Assembly (NCBI RefSeq): GCF_027587175.1
Contig: NZ_JAPCID010000013.1
Coordinates: forward strand, 1 to 64,000
Direction: 5' to 3'
From: Solirubrobacter deserti
Lineage (GTDB): Bacteria > Actinomycetota > Thermoleophilia > Solirubrobacterales > Solirubrobacteraceae
DNA length: 64,000 nucleotides
In this document: positions 24,041 to 32,670 of the stretch, in pieces
How positions within the stretch are numbered: the first letter of the stretch is position 1
How the letters are laid out: each line of letters begins with the position of its first letter
The notes under the pieces: model-generated
The model's input: only the letters and a program-made list of their open reading frames with translations
Database searches by the model: none
Told to the model about the DNA's origin: nothing
Position numbers and translations under genes: made by a program

Positions 24041-25420
24041 ATGAAGGGGAGATTCGCGGTCTCGGCATCGCTAATGGCGATGGCCGCCGCCGTCGTGTTC
24101 GCCGCTTGTGGCGGCGAGGACGGAGGCGACGGCGGAGACGCAACCAAGGCGCCCGCCAAGCAGGCGGCGCTGTCGGACAAGCCGATGGAGCTGACGTTCC
24201 TGTGGTTCGAGTGGCCGCCCGCCCAGGCCCTCGAGGAACTCGGCAAGGAGTACACGAAGACGCGTCCGAACGTGACCGTGAAGGTCAACACCGTGCCGAA
24301 CCCGCAGTGGCACGACGCGATCTTCACCCAGTTCGCGGCGCGCAAGACGAACTTCGACCTGCCGATCCTGGACTCCCAGAACATCGGTGAGGCGGTCGAG
24401 AACGGCTCGATCCTCGACCTCACCGATTTCACGAAGGAGAACATCGACACGTCGCAGTACGACCCGTACTTCCTCGCGGCGTACGGCCAGTACCCGCAGA
24501 ACACGACGGGCGAGCCCAACCCGGACGCCAAGACCTACGGTCTGCCGCTGCTGGGCGACACGTGGTCGATGATCTGGCGCAAGGACCTGATGGGCGACAC
24601 GCCTCCCGCCACGTGGGAGGACATGATCGCCGCGGCCAAGAAGTGCCAGGACGAGAACGACGGCATGAGCGGCCTCGCGTTCCACCAGGCCGGCACGGGC
24701 GACGCGGCGGCCGTGACCTACAACGTCATGAACGCCCTCTACGGCGGCGAGCTGTGGAACCAGAAGGACCGCAAGATCGAGGGCGTCATCAACGACGCCG
24801 CCGGCAAGAAGGCGATGGACGTCCTCGTCAACCAGATGGTCCCGCTCACACCGAAGGGCTCGAGCAACTGGTTCATCGACGAGGTCAACGCCGCCATCTC
24901 GCAGGGCAAGGTGTGCGTCGGCTTCCAGTGGATCGCCGCCATGGGCGGCCTGGTCGACCCGGCCTCCTCGGAGCTCGGCAAGACCAAGGAGGAGATCCTC
25001 GAGAAGCTGGCCTTCGCGCCGCTGCCCAAGCAGGTCACCGACAAGAAGCCGCTCGGCGGCATGGGTCTGCACGTCTCCAAGTACATCCCGGAGGAGAAGC
25101 AGGCCGAGGCGCTGAACTTCATCAAGTGGTTCCAGACGCCCGAGGCCCAGAAGAAGTGGGCGCAGCTCGGCGGCGTCCCGGCGCGTAACGACGTGCTCAA
25201 CTCGCCCGAGTTCCTCGAGGCGACGCCGTACAACAAGGTCTTCACGGACTCGGTCACCCAGCTGAAGGACTTCTGGAACCTGCCCGAGTACGCGAAGCTC
25301 CTGAACGTTCACTCGACGCAGGTCAACGCGGCCATCTCCGGCACCCAGCAGCCGGACGCCGCGCTCGACAAGCTCGCCGCGGACGAGCAAAAGATCCTCG
25401 ACGAGAGCGGCGGTCTCTAG
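24041..25420 (+). CDS. ABC transporter extracellular sugar/polyol-binding lipoprotein
   Basis: 459-aa family 1 solute-binding protein. The ATG at 24041 follows a strong GGAGGAGGAG. The lipoprotein signal is MKGRFAVSASLMAMAAAVVF with the lipobox AAC (Cys near residue 23) and a Gly/Asp-rich tether. Later landmarks are LTFLWFEWPPAQALEELGKE, DTWSMIWRKDLMG and the C-terminal EKQAEALNFIKWFQTPEAQKKW. It captures the substrate outside the membrane and hands it to the two permeases encoded next. Pairing with two different ATPases resembles the rhizobial glycerol importer GlpSTPQV, so a polyol or glycerol-like substrate is possible. Confidence 0.93.
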   Translation: MKGRFAVSASLMAMAAAVVFAACGGEDGGDGGDATKAPAKQAALSDKPMELTFLWFEWPPAQALEELGKEYTKTRPNVTVKVNTVPNPQWHDAIFTQFAARKTNFDLPILDSQNIGEAVENGSILDLTDFTKENIDTSQYDPYFLAAYGQYPQNTTGEPNPDAKTYGLPLLGDTWSMIWRKDLMGDTPPATWEDMIAAAKKCQDENDGMSGLAFHQAGTGDAAAVTYNVMNALYGGELWNQKDRKIEGVINDAAGKKAMDVLVNQMVPLTPKGSSNWFIDEVNAAISQGKVCVGFQWIAAMGGLVDPASSELGKTKEEILEKLAFAPLPKQVTDKKPLGGMGLHVSKYIPEEKQAEALNFIKWFQTPEAQKKWAQLGGVPARNDVLNSPEFLEATPYNKVFTDSVTQLKDFWNLPEYAKLLNVHSTQVNAAISGTQQPDAALDKLAADEQKILDESGGL

Positions 25421-25436
25421 CCCCGCGAAGCGAATT

Positions 25437-25472
25437 GACGAGGCCGGCCGCCGTCGTGCGGCCGGCCTCGTC
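25437..25472 (+). terminator. 15-bp perfect hairpin between binding-protein and permease genes
   Basis: GACGAGGCCGGCCGC and GCGGCCGGCCTCGTC form a 15-bp stem with a CGTCGT loop and no T-tract. Within an operon such a hairpin usually protects the upstream binding-protein mRNA or partly stops transcription, giving more binding protein than permease. Confidence 0.75.
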
Positions 25473-25489
25473 GCGCCGCACCCAGAGCA

Positions 25490-26443
25490 ATGGCCAACAC
25501 GCTTCAAACACCCCCCCAGAACGCGCCGCAGGCGCAGACGCTGGAGGCGCCACCCGCCGCGAGGCGCTTCGCGTTCCTGACGGACCGCAAGCTCGCGCTG
25601 CTCTTCATCCTCCCGGCGTTCGCGCTGCTGCTGTTCCTCTCGATCTGGCCGTTGCTGTGGTTGCTCGGCCTGTCGTTCACCGACTACTCGGCGACACGGG
25701 ACAGCGGCTACGAGTTCATCGCGTTCGACAACTACGTCACGGTCCTCACCTCGGAGGTCGTCCACGCCCGTGCGCTCACGACGCTCATCTTCGTCGTCGG
25801 CGCCGTCGGCCTGCAGACCATCCTCGGCTTCACCATCGCGTTCCTGATCTCGCGGCGCATCAAGGGCCGCGGCGCGATCACGACGCTCTTCCTGATTCCG
25901 ATGATGCTCTCGCCGATCGTCGTCGGCCTGTTCTGGAAGTTCATGCTCGACGTGCAGTTCGGCGTCGTGAACTCGTTCCTGGACAGCCTCGGCTTCGGCC
26001 GCGTGGAGTGGCTCACACAGCAGCGGCTCGCGCTGTTCTCGCTGGTGATCGTGGACACCTGGCAGTGGACGCCGTTCATCATGTTGATCGCCCTCGCGGG
26101 CCTGACGGCGGTCCCGAAGTACCTGTACGAGGCGGCGGAGATCGACCGCGCCTCCGAGTGGTTCAAGTTCCGCCGGATCACGTTCCCGCTCGTGTGGCCG
26201 CTGCTGCTGATCGCGGTCATGTTCCGGGCGATCGAGGCCTTCCGCCTGTTCGACCTGGTCTACATCCTCACCGGCGGCGGCCCCGGCGGCACGACCGAGA
26301 CGCTGAGCTTCAACGTCTACAAGGTCGCGTTCTTCGGCTTCGACACCGGCCTCGCCTCCGCCTACGGCATTCTCATGGTGATCGTCGTCACGATCGCCGC
26401 GCAGTTCTACCTGCGCTACCTCAACCGGCTCCAGGAGCGCTAG
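25490..26443 (+). CDS. ABC sugar/polyol transporter permease 1 (MalF/UgpA type)
   Basis: 317 aa with six predicted membrane helices (first at ~35-57, ALLFILPAFALLLFLSIWPL). The cytoplasmic coupling loop is present as LYEAAEIDRASEWFKFRRITFP, the EAA motif that touches the ATPase. The family mark YILTGGGPGGTTETLSF follows. The ~30-residue N-terminal tail is polar and Pro/Gln-rich. It is separated from the binding protein by the hairpin and from permease 2 by two bases. Confidence 0.93.
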   Translation: MANTLQTPPQNAPQAQTLEAPPAARRFAFLTDRKLALLFILPAFALLLFLSIWPLLWLLGLSFTDYSATRDSGYEFIAFDNYVTVLTSEVVHARALTTLIFVVGAVGLQTILGFTIAFLISRRIKGRGAITTLFLIPMMLSPIVVGLFWKFMLDVQFGVVNSFLDSLGFGRVEWLTQQRLALFSLVIVDTWQWTPFIMLIALAGLTAVPKYLYEAAEIDRASEWFKFRRITFPLVWPLLLIAVMFRAIEAFRLFDLVYILTGGGPGGTTETLSFNVYKVAFFGFDTGLASAYGILMVIVVTIAAQFYLRYLNRLQER

Positions 26444-26445
26444 CG

Positions 26446-27351
26446 ATGGCGACCCACATCCAACCCGAGGGCCTGGCCGACAAGGGCATCGCGGGCGAGA
26501 CCGTCGCCCCGCCCCCGCGCAAGGAGCGCAAGCTCGGCTCGGGCATCGAGATCGTCCTGCTCGCGATCTTCATGGTCGTGATGCTCTTCCCCGTCGTCTG
26601 GATGCTCGAGACGGCGCTCAAGGACACGCGCGACATCTACGCCGTCCCGGCCAAGGTGATCTCGTTCACCCCGACGCTGGACCACTTCAAGAACGTCTTC
26701 AGCAGCGACTCGCCCGTCTTCCAGGGCTTCATCAACTCGGTGATCGTCGCCGGGTTCTCGACGCTGATCGCGACCGTGCTCGGCGTGCCGGCGGCCTGGG
26801 CCTACTCGCGCTTCGCGCTGAAGGCCAAGAAGGACCAGCTGTTCTTCATCCTCTCGACCCGGTTCATGCCGCCCGTGGTGGTCGTGATCCCGGTCTTCCT
26901 GATGTTCCGCGACCTGAACCTGCTGGACACGCTCCCGGGCCTGATCCTGGTCTACTCGGCGTTCAACCTGCCGTTCACGATCTGGATGATGAAGGGCTTC
27001 ATCGACGAGGTCCCGGCGGAGTACGAGGAGGCGGCGATGCTCGACGGCTTCTCGCGCTTCGAGGCGTTCTGGCGCGTGACGATGCCGCTGCTGATCCCCG
27101 GCATCGCCGCCACGGCGGTGTTCGCGCTGATCTTCTCCTGGAACGAGTTCGTGTTCTCGATCTTCCTGATCACCGATCCGGACACGCGCACGGCGCCGTC
27201 CGCGATCGCGGGCCTGATCGGCGGCACGACGATCGACTGGGGTTTGGTGGCCGCGTCCGCCATGACGTTCGCGGTGCCGGTGCTGGTGTTCGCCTTCCTC
27301 GTGCGCAAGCACCTGGTGGCGGGCGTGACCCTCGGGGCGGTGCGTCGCTGA
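26446..27351 (+). CDS. ABC sugar/polyol transporter permease 2 (MalG/UgpE type)
   Basis: 301 aa, six predicted helices, with the EAA loop EYEEAAMLDGFSRFEAFWRVTMP and the usual end IFSWNEFVFSIFLI. The ATG at 26446 follows the permease 1 stop by two bases and the stop overlaps the next ATG (TGATG). It pairs with permease 1 to form the membrane channel of the importer. Confidence 0.93.
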   Translation: MATHIQPEGLADKGIAGETVAPPPRKERKLGSGIEIVLLAIFMVVMLFPVVWMLETALKDTRDIYAVPAKVISFTPTLDHFKNVFSSDSPVFQGFINSVIVAGFSTLIATVLGVPAAWAYSRFALKAKKDQLFFILSTRFMPPVVVVIPVFLMFRDLNLLDTLPGLILVYSAFNLPFTIWMMKGFIDEVPAEYEEAAMLDGFSRFEAFWRVTMPLLIPGIAATAVFALIFSWNEFVFSIFLITDPDTRTAPSAIAGLIGGTTIDWGLVAASAMTFAVPVLVFAFLVRKHLVAGVTLGAVRR

Positions 27352-28412
27352 TGGCTGAAGTCCACGTCAACAAGCTCCATAAGGCGTTCCCGGACGGGAC
27401 CGTCGCGGTGGAGGAGCTGTCGCTGGAGATCAACGACGGCGAGCTGTTCGTCATGCTCGGCCCGTCGGGCTGCGGCAAGACGACGACGCTGCGCTGCATC
27501 GCGGGCCTGGAAGAGGAGACCTCGGGCGAGATCCGGATCGGCGACGAGGTCGTCTCCGGGCTGCGCCCGTCCCAGCGCGACATCGCGATGGTGTTCCAGT
27601 TCTACGCCCTATACCCGCACCTGAGCGTGCGCGAGAACATGGCGTTCCCGCTGCGGGCCGCGAACGCGCCCGAGTCGGAGATCAACGAGCGCGTGGCCGA
27701 GGCGGCGCGCATGCTCCAGCTCGAGCCGTACCTGACGCGCAAGCCGAACAAGCTCTCGGGCGGTGAGCAGCAGCGCGTGGCCCTGGGCCGGGCGATGGTG
27801 CGCCACCCCAAGGCGTTCCTGATGGACGAGCCGCTGACCAACCTGGACGCGGAACTGCGCGCGGACATGCGCGCCGAGGTCAAGCATCTCCAGCAGCGGC
27901 TGGGCGCGACGATGGTCTACGTCACCCACGATCAGGTCGAGGCGATGGCGCTCGGCGACCGGATCGCGATCATGAACAAGGGCAACCTCGAGCAGCTCGG
28001 CGCGCCGATGGAGGTCTACAACCGCCCGGCCACGCTGTTCGCGGCGCGGTTCATCGGCTCGCCGCCGATGAACCTGATCGAGGCCGAGGTCACCAACGGC
28101 CACCTCACGGCCGCCGGTGACCTCAAGATCGCGGCGCCCGAGGGCCTGCAACGCGGCCAGAAGGTGATCGCGGGCGTGCGGCCCGAGGGTCTGACCGTCA
28201 CGGAGTCGGGCGAGGGCGTCCGGGGCCGCGTGGTCTCGAAGGAGGCGCTGGGCGACGAGACCATCTACGTCGTCGAGTGCGAAGCCGGGCTCTTCCACAT
28301 CCGCATGCCGGCGACGGCGCGGTTCCAGGAGGAGCAGGTCGTGTCGGTGCGCCACGTCGGCGCGGCGCCGCCGGCGTACGACCCGACGAGCGAGAAGGTG
28401 GTGAGCGCATGA
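27351..28412 (+). CDS. ABC transporter ATPase 1 (MalK/UgpC family)
   Basis: 353 aa. Walker A GPSGCGKTTT, Q-loop MVFQFYALYPHLSV, signature LSGGEQQRVALGRA, Walker B AFLMDEPLTNLDAEL and the switch His VTHDQVEAM are all intact. A TOBE regulatory domain follows from ~240. It overlaps both flanking genes by a few bases. An operon with two similar but different ATPases suggests a heterodimer. Confidence 0.95.
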   Translation: MAEVHVNKLHKAFPDGTVAVEELSLEINDGELFVMLGPSGCGKTTTLRCIAGLEEETSGEIRIGDEVVSGLRPSQRDIAMVFQFYALYPHLSVRENMAFPLRAANAPESEINERVAEAARMLQLEPYLTRKPNKLSGGEQQRVALGRAMVRHPKAFLMDEPLTNLDAELRADMRAEVKHLQQRLGATMVYVTHDQVEAMALGDRIAIMNKGNLEQLGAPMEVYNRPATLFAARFIGSPPMNLIEAEVTNGHLTAAGDLKIAAPEGLQRGQKVIAGVRPEGLTVTESGEGVRGRVVSKEALGDETIYVVECEAGLFHIRMPATARFQEEQVVSVRHVGAAPPAYDPTSEKVVSA

Positions 28413-29476
28413 CCAGCGCGATCGTGGCCGAGGGGATCTCCAAGACGTTCGGTGACGTCGAGGCGCTCAAGTCCCTCGAGCTGGACATCCCCGAGGGGTC
28501 GTTCTTCGTGCTGCTGGGTCCGTCGGGCGCGGGCAAGACCACGACGCTGCGCGTGCTCGCCGGGCTCGAGAAGCCCGACACGGGCCGCGTGCTCCTGAAC
28601 GGGATCGACGCGACGAAGGCGACGCCCGCCGAGCGCGACCTGGCGATGGTGTTCCAGAGCTACGCGCTCTATCCCAAGCAGACGGCGGCGCAGAACATCA
28701 CGTCGCCGCTGCGGGCGCGCAAGCTGCCCAAGAGCGAGGTCGACGCCCAGCTCAAGCGCGTGTCCGAGCTGCTGCACATCGAGGAGCTGCTCAACCGCTA
28801 CCCGGCGCAGATGTCGGGCGGGCAGATGCAGCGGATCGCGCTCGGGCGCGCGCTCGTGCGCGACCCGCGGGCGTTCCTGATGGACGAGCCGCTGACGAAC
28901 CTCGACCTCAAGCTGCGCGTGGAGATGCGCACCGAGCTCACCCGCATCCACCGGTCGCTCGGCCGCACGTTCCTGTACGTCACCAACGACCAGGTGGAGG
29001 CCATGTCGATGGCCGACAAGGTCGCGGTGCTGCGGGAGGGCACGGTTCAGCAGGTGGGCGCGCCGACCGAGATCTACGACGGGCCGGCCAACCGCTGGGT
29101 CGCGACGTTCATGGGCTCCCCGCGTATGAACATGCTCGACTGCACGGCCAACGGGCGGCTCGAGGGCGAGGGCTGGTCGCTGCCGAACCCCGGGTTCGGG
29201 GTCTCCGGCGACCACCGCGCGGTGTTCGGCGTGCGCTCGGAGGACCTGTCGCTGGAGGTGCGCGACGAGGCCACGGCCCTGGAGGGCACGGTGTACGCCG
29301 TCGAGCCGCTGGGCGACCGGACGCTCGTGGACGTCGAGGTCGGTGGGCAGCGGATCGTCATCAAGGCGCCGCCGACGGCGACCTACAAGGTCGGTGAGCC
29401 GGTGCGGGCGGCGGTCGACATGGAGCGCGTGCACCTGTTCGACGCCGAGTCCGAGCAGGCGATCACGAGACGATGA
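28409..29476 (+). CDS. ABC transporter ATPase 2 (MalK/UgpC family)
   Basis: 355 aa from the ATG at 28409 (ATGA overlap with ATPase 1). Walker A GPSGAGKTTT, signature MSGGQMQRIALGRALV, Walker B AFLMDEPLTNLDLKL. The switch region is VTNDQVEAM: the His conserved in ATPase 1 (VTHDQ) is Asn here. That would make one catalytic site degenerate if the two form a heterodimer, as in asymmetric ABC transporters. The TOBE domain follows. The 3' end overlaps the DeoR start by four bases. Confidence 0.95.
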   Translation: MTSAIVAEGISKTFGDVEALKSLELDIPEGSFFVLLGPSGAGKTTTLRVLAGLEKPDTGRVLLNGIDATKATPAERDLAMVFQSYALYPKQTAAQNITSPLRARKLPKSEVDAQLKRVSELLHIEELLNRYPAQMSGGQMQRIALGRALVRDPRAFLMDEPLTNLDLKLRVEMRTELTRIHRSLGRTFLYVTNDQVEAMSMADKVAVLREGTVQQVGAPTEIYDGPANRWVATFMGSPRMNMLDCTANGRLEGEGWSLPNPGFGVSGDHRAVFGVRSEDLSLEVRDEATALEGTVYAVEPLGDRTLVDVEVGGQRIVIKAPPTATYKVGEPVRAAVDMERVHLFDAESEQAITRR

Positions 29477-30285
29477 CCGAAGGACCGCTCCCTCCCGTCC
29501 TGAGGCGAGCGAAGATCCTCGAGCGCGTCTCGCGTGACGGCGGGGCGTCGCTCGCGGAGCTGGCGTCAGAGCACGCCGTGTCACCGGTCACGGTCCATCG
29601 GGACCTGGAGCTGCTGTCGGGGGAGGGATTGCTCGAGCGCGTGCGCGGGGGCGCGCGCTCGCTCCCCGACTCGCGGCCACGGTCGCCCGAGACGGCCTGG
29701 GACACGCGCGTGCACGAGGCCGCGCGCGAGAAGGAAGCGATCGCGGTGCGCGCGCGGGAGCTCGTGGAGGACGGGTCGACGATCTTCCTCGACGCGTCCT
29801 CGACCGGGCTGGCGCTGGCGCGGCTGCTGGAGCTGCGGCCGCCGAGCGAGCTCACGCTCGTGACCAACTCGCCCGCGATCGCGCACGGGCTCACGGCGGA
29901 CACGATCCACGTGATCGTGCCGCCGGGCGAGCTCAACCAGCACATGCGCGTGCTGACGGGGCGCTGGACGATCGAGTTCCTGCGCGAGCTCAACATCGCG
30001 GTCGCGTTCATCTCGGCCGCGGGCGTGACGCTCGAGCACGGGCTCACCACGTCGCGCTCGGCGCTGGCGGACACGCTCAACGCGGCCGCCGCGGCGGCCG
30101 CCCGGACGGTCGGGATGCTGGACTCGTCCAAGTTCGGGCGCTCCTCGCTGCTGTCGATCCGGCCGGCGCAGGCGCTGGACCTGCTGATCACCGACGCCGG
30201 GCTGCCGGCGGCGGTGGCGGCGGAGTTCCGCGCGGCGGGCGTGCGGCTCGAGCGCGCCGCGCTACTCGAACGGGAGTATCTGTAG
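29473..30285 (+). CDS. DeoR-family transcriptional repressor
   Basis: 270 aa. The N-terminal HTH is KILERVSRDGGASLAELASE followed by SPVTVHRDLELLSGEGLLERV, the DeoR pattern. The C-terminal sugar-phosphate sensor (DeoRC) has EKEAIAVRARELVEDGSTIF, LDASSTGLALARLL, TLVTNSPAIAHGL and MLDSSKFGRSSLLSI. It is the last gene of the importer operon, coupled by an ATGA overlap. It is the likely binder of the TGCAAG array upstream of the operon, released by a phosphorylated substrate. It overlaps the convergent STAS gene by 24 bp. Confidence 0.93.
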   Translation: MTEGPLPPVLRRAKILERVSRDGGASLAELASEHAVSPVTVHRDLELLSGEGLLERVRGGARSLPDSRPRSPETAWDTRVHEAAREKEAIAVRARELVEDGSTIFLDASSTGLALARLLELRPPSELTLVTNSPAIAHGLTADTIHVIVPPGELNQHMRVLTGRWTIEFLRELNIAVAFISAAGVTLEHGLTTSRSALADTLNAAAAAAARTVGMLDSSKFGRSSLLSIRPAQALDLLITDAGLPAAVAAEFRAAGVRLERAALLEREYL

Positions 30286-30588
30286 CGTCTGCGTGAGCTC
30301 CAGCAGGCGCTGGACGGCGGGCTGCAGCGGCCCGCGCAGCTTGACGTCCTCGTGCCGGCGCTGCAGGTCGAGCAGCGCCCGCAGGCCGGTGGAGTCCATG
30401 AACGCCAGCTCGGACAGGTCGATCCGCAACGGTTGGCCGTCGGCCTCCGCGAGCGCGTCCGCGAGCACCGGCTCGCTCACGAGGTCCAGCTCGCCGATCA
30501 GACGAAGCAGCACGGTTCCATCGGTGTGCTCCGCCGTCACCTCGAAGCGAGGCGGGCGGTAGCCGGTGGGGTCGGGCTCGCCGCTCAT
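30262..30588 (-). CDS. STAS-domain protein (anti-sigma factor antagonist type)
   Basis: 108 aa from the ATG at 30588; in-frame ATGs at 30606 and 30609 would lengthen it slightly. The STAS fold is clear: GTVLLRLIGELDLVSEPVLA, then LRIDLSELAFMDSTGLRALL with the phosphorylatable Ser near residue 66, then KLRGPLQPAVQRLLELT. No partner kinase (RsbW/SpoIIAB type) is next to it, so its sigma factor is probably encoded elsewhere. Confidence 0.9.
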   Translation of the reverse strand: MSGEPDPTGYRPPRFEVTAEHTDGTVLLRLIGELDLVSEPVLADALAEADGQPLRIDLSELAFMDSTGLRALLDLQRRHEDVKLRGPLQPAVQRLLELTQTLQILPFE

Positions 30589-30619
30589 GAGCGCGAATGA
30601 TCGCATCATGTGCGGGCAT

Positions 30620-31714
30620 ATGGACGAAACCGTCGAACTGCTTTCTCGACTGGTGGGCCTGGACTCCGTCAACCCGGCGCTGGTGCGGGGCGGCGCGGGG
30701 GAGGGGGCGATCGCGTCGTTCGTGGCGGACTGGGCGGCGGGCTGCGGGCTCGCGGTGACGCGCCTGGAGGCGGTCGCCGGGCGGCCCAGCGTGGTCGTGC
30801 GCGCGCCCGGGTCGGGTGGCGGGCGCACGCTGCTGCTGTGCGGGCACCTGGACACCGTCGGCGTGGGCGGGATGGCCGGTGATCCGTTCGCGGCGCGGGT
30901 GGACGGCGACCGCTTGCACGGTCGCGGCGCGTACGACATGAAGGCGGGCGTGGCGGCGGCGCTGCTGGCGTGCCGTGCCGCCGCCGAGCTGCAGTTGCGC
31001 GGCGACGTCCTGGTGGCGTGCGTGGCCGACGAGGAGCACGCGAGCCTCGGCGTGCAGGAGGTGCTGGCGGCCGGCGTGCGCGCCGACGGGGCGATCGTGA
31101 CCGAGCCGACCGGCGGCGAGGTGATCGTCGCCCACAAGGGCTTCGTGTGGTCGAAGCTGACGTTCCGCGGGCGCGCGGCGCACGGCTCGCGGCCGGACGA
31201 GGGCGCCGACGCGATCGTGGCCGCCGGCCCGGCGCTCGTGCGCCTGGCCGAGCTGGACGCCGGGCTGCCGTCGCACGCGCTGCTGGGGCGCGCGTCCGTC
31301 CATGCGTCGCTGATCCGCGGCGGGGTCGAGCTCTCCAGCTACCCGGGCGAGTGCGTGCTCTCGATCGAGCGGCGGACGCTGCCGGGGGAGACCGTCGCGG
31401 ACGTGGAGGCGGAGGTCGCGGCGCTGATCGGCAGCGCGGACGCGTCGGCGCGGACGCTGCTCGCGCGCGAGCCGTTCGCGATCGACCCGTCGCACGAGTT
31501 CGTGCGGCGCGTGCGGGGTGCGGCGGGCGAAGCGCCGGTCGCGGGCGCGGCGTACTGGACCGACGCGGCCTTCATCGCCGCGGCCGGCATCCCCACCGTG
31601 CTGTACGGGCCGGGTGGCGACGGCGCGCACGCCGACGTCGAATGGGTGAGCCTGAGCGACACCGCCGCCGTGACCCGTACGCTCGTCGCCGTGGCCCAGG
31701 AGTTCTGCGCGTGA
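30620..31714 (+). CDS. M20-family zinc metallopeptidase/deacylase (ArgE/DapE-like)
   Basis: 364 aa from the ATG at 30620. Metal and catalytic residues are visible in LLCGHLDTVG (His, Asp), GRGAYDMKAGVAA (bridging Asp), VADEEHASLG (Glu-Glu pair) and YGPGGDGAHADVEWV (late His). The dimerisation domain lies at ~165-275 (GFVWSKLTFRGRAAHGSRPD). M20 enzymes remove acyl groups or cleave small peptides. It heads a three-gene operon with GTGA overlaps to an ammonia-lyase-like enzyme and an MFS transporter, suggesting breakdown of an N-acylated or dipeptide form of an amino acid. Confidence 0.92.
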   Translation: MDETVELLSRLVGLDSVNPALVRGGAGEGAIASFVADWAAGCGLAVTRLEAVAGRPSVVVRAPGSGGGRTLLLCGHLDTVGVGGMAGDPFAARVDGDRLHGRGAYDMKAGVAAALLACRAAAELQLRGDVLVACVADEEHASLGVQEVLAAGVRADGAIVTEPTGGEVIVAHKGFVWSKLTFRGRAAHGSRPDEGADAIVAAGPALVRLAELDAGLPSHALLGRASVHASLIRGGVELSSYPGECVLSIERRTLPGETVADVEAEVAALIGSADASARTLLAREPFAIDPSHEFVRRVRGAAGEAPVAGAAYWTDAAFIAAAGIPTVLYGPGGDGAHADVEWVSLSDTAAVTRTLVAVAQEFCA

Positions 31715-32670
31715 TCAACCCGGCGTACGCGCCGGAAGACGTCCCGGCACCTTCTGGCGAGGCGCTCGCGTTCCACCGGGCGCTGCCGGGCTACGCGCCG
31801 ACGCCCGTGCACGACCTCGGCGGCGGCGTGTTCGTCAAGGACGAGTCCGACCGGCTCGGGCTGCCCGCGTTCAAGGTGCTCGGCGTGTCCTGGGCGGTGG
31901 AGCAGACGCTGCGTACGGAGCCGTCGGTGCGGACGCTCGTCGCGGCCAGCGCCGGCAACCACGGGCGCGCGGTCGCGCACGTCGCGGCCCAGCGCGGGCT
32001 GCGCGCGCGGATCTTCCTGCCGGAGCGGTCGCTGCCCGCGCGCCGCGAGGCGATCGCGGGGGAGGGCGCCGACGTGGTCGTCGTGAACGGCACCTACGAG
32101 GACGCCGTCCGGCTGGCGGCCGAGGAGGGCGCGCGGCCCGGGTTCGCCGAGCTCGCCGACGTCGGCTCCTCGCGGCCGGCGCACTGGGTGATCGACGGCT
32201 ACGCGACGCTGTTCGCCGAGCTCGACGACCGCTACGACGCGATCCTGGTGCCCGTCGGCGTCGGCTCGCTGGCCGCGGCCGCGGCGCGCTACGGCGCCGC
32301 GACCGGAACGGCCGTGATCGGCGTCGAGCCCGACGTGGCCGCGTGCTTGACGGCGTCGCTGGCGGCGGGGGAGCCCGTCGCGGTGGACACGCCGGGCACG
32401 GCCATGGCCGGCCTCGACTGCGCGGAGGTCTCCGAGGCGGCGTGGCCGACCCTGCGCGCCGGGATCACCGGCACGGTCGCGGTCACGGACTCGCAGGTGG
32501 TCGAGGCGATGCGCGCGTTGGCTGCCCGAGGGCTGGCGATCGGCCAGTCCGGCGCGGCCCCGTACGCCGCGCTGCCCGTGCTCGAACACGAGCTGCGGCG
32601 CGAGCGGATGCTGCTCGTCGCCACCGAGGGGCCGACCGACCCCGAGGGCTACGCCGCCGCCGTCGCGTGA
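31711..32670 (+). CDS. PLP-dependent ammonia-lyase (diaminopropionate ammonia-lyase-like)
   Basis: 319 aa of the tryptophan-synthase-beta (fold type II) family. The Schiff-base Lys lies in LPAFKVLGVSWAV, the form typical of diaminopropionate ammonia-lyases. ASAGNHGRAVAHVAAQRGL is the Asn loop and PVGVGSLAAAAARY the phosphate-binding glycine loop. The GTG at 31711 overlaps the stop of the M20 gene. The typical DpaL is longer (~400 aa), so the substrate could be another beta-substituted alanine or Thr/Ser. Confidence 0.85.
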   Translation: MINPAYAPEDVPAPSGEALAFHRALPGYAPTPVHDLGGGVFVKDESDRLGLPAFKVLGVSWAVEQTLRTEPSVRTLVAASAGNHGRAVAHVAAQRGLRARIFLPERSLPARREAIAGEGADVVVVNGTYEDAVRLAAEEGARPGFAELADVGSSRPAHWVIDGYATLFAELDDRYDAILVPVGVGSLAAAAARYGAATGTAVIGVEPDVAACLTASLAAGEPVAVDTPGTAMAGLDCAEVSEAAWPTLRAGITGTVAVTDSQVVEAMRALAARGLAIGQSGAAPYAALPVLEHELRRERMLLVATEGPTDPEGYAAAVA

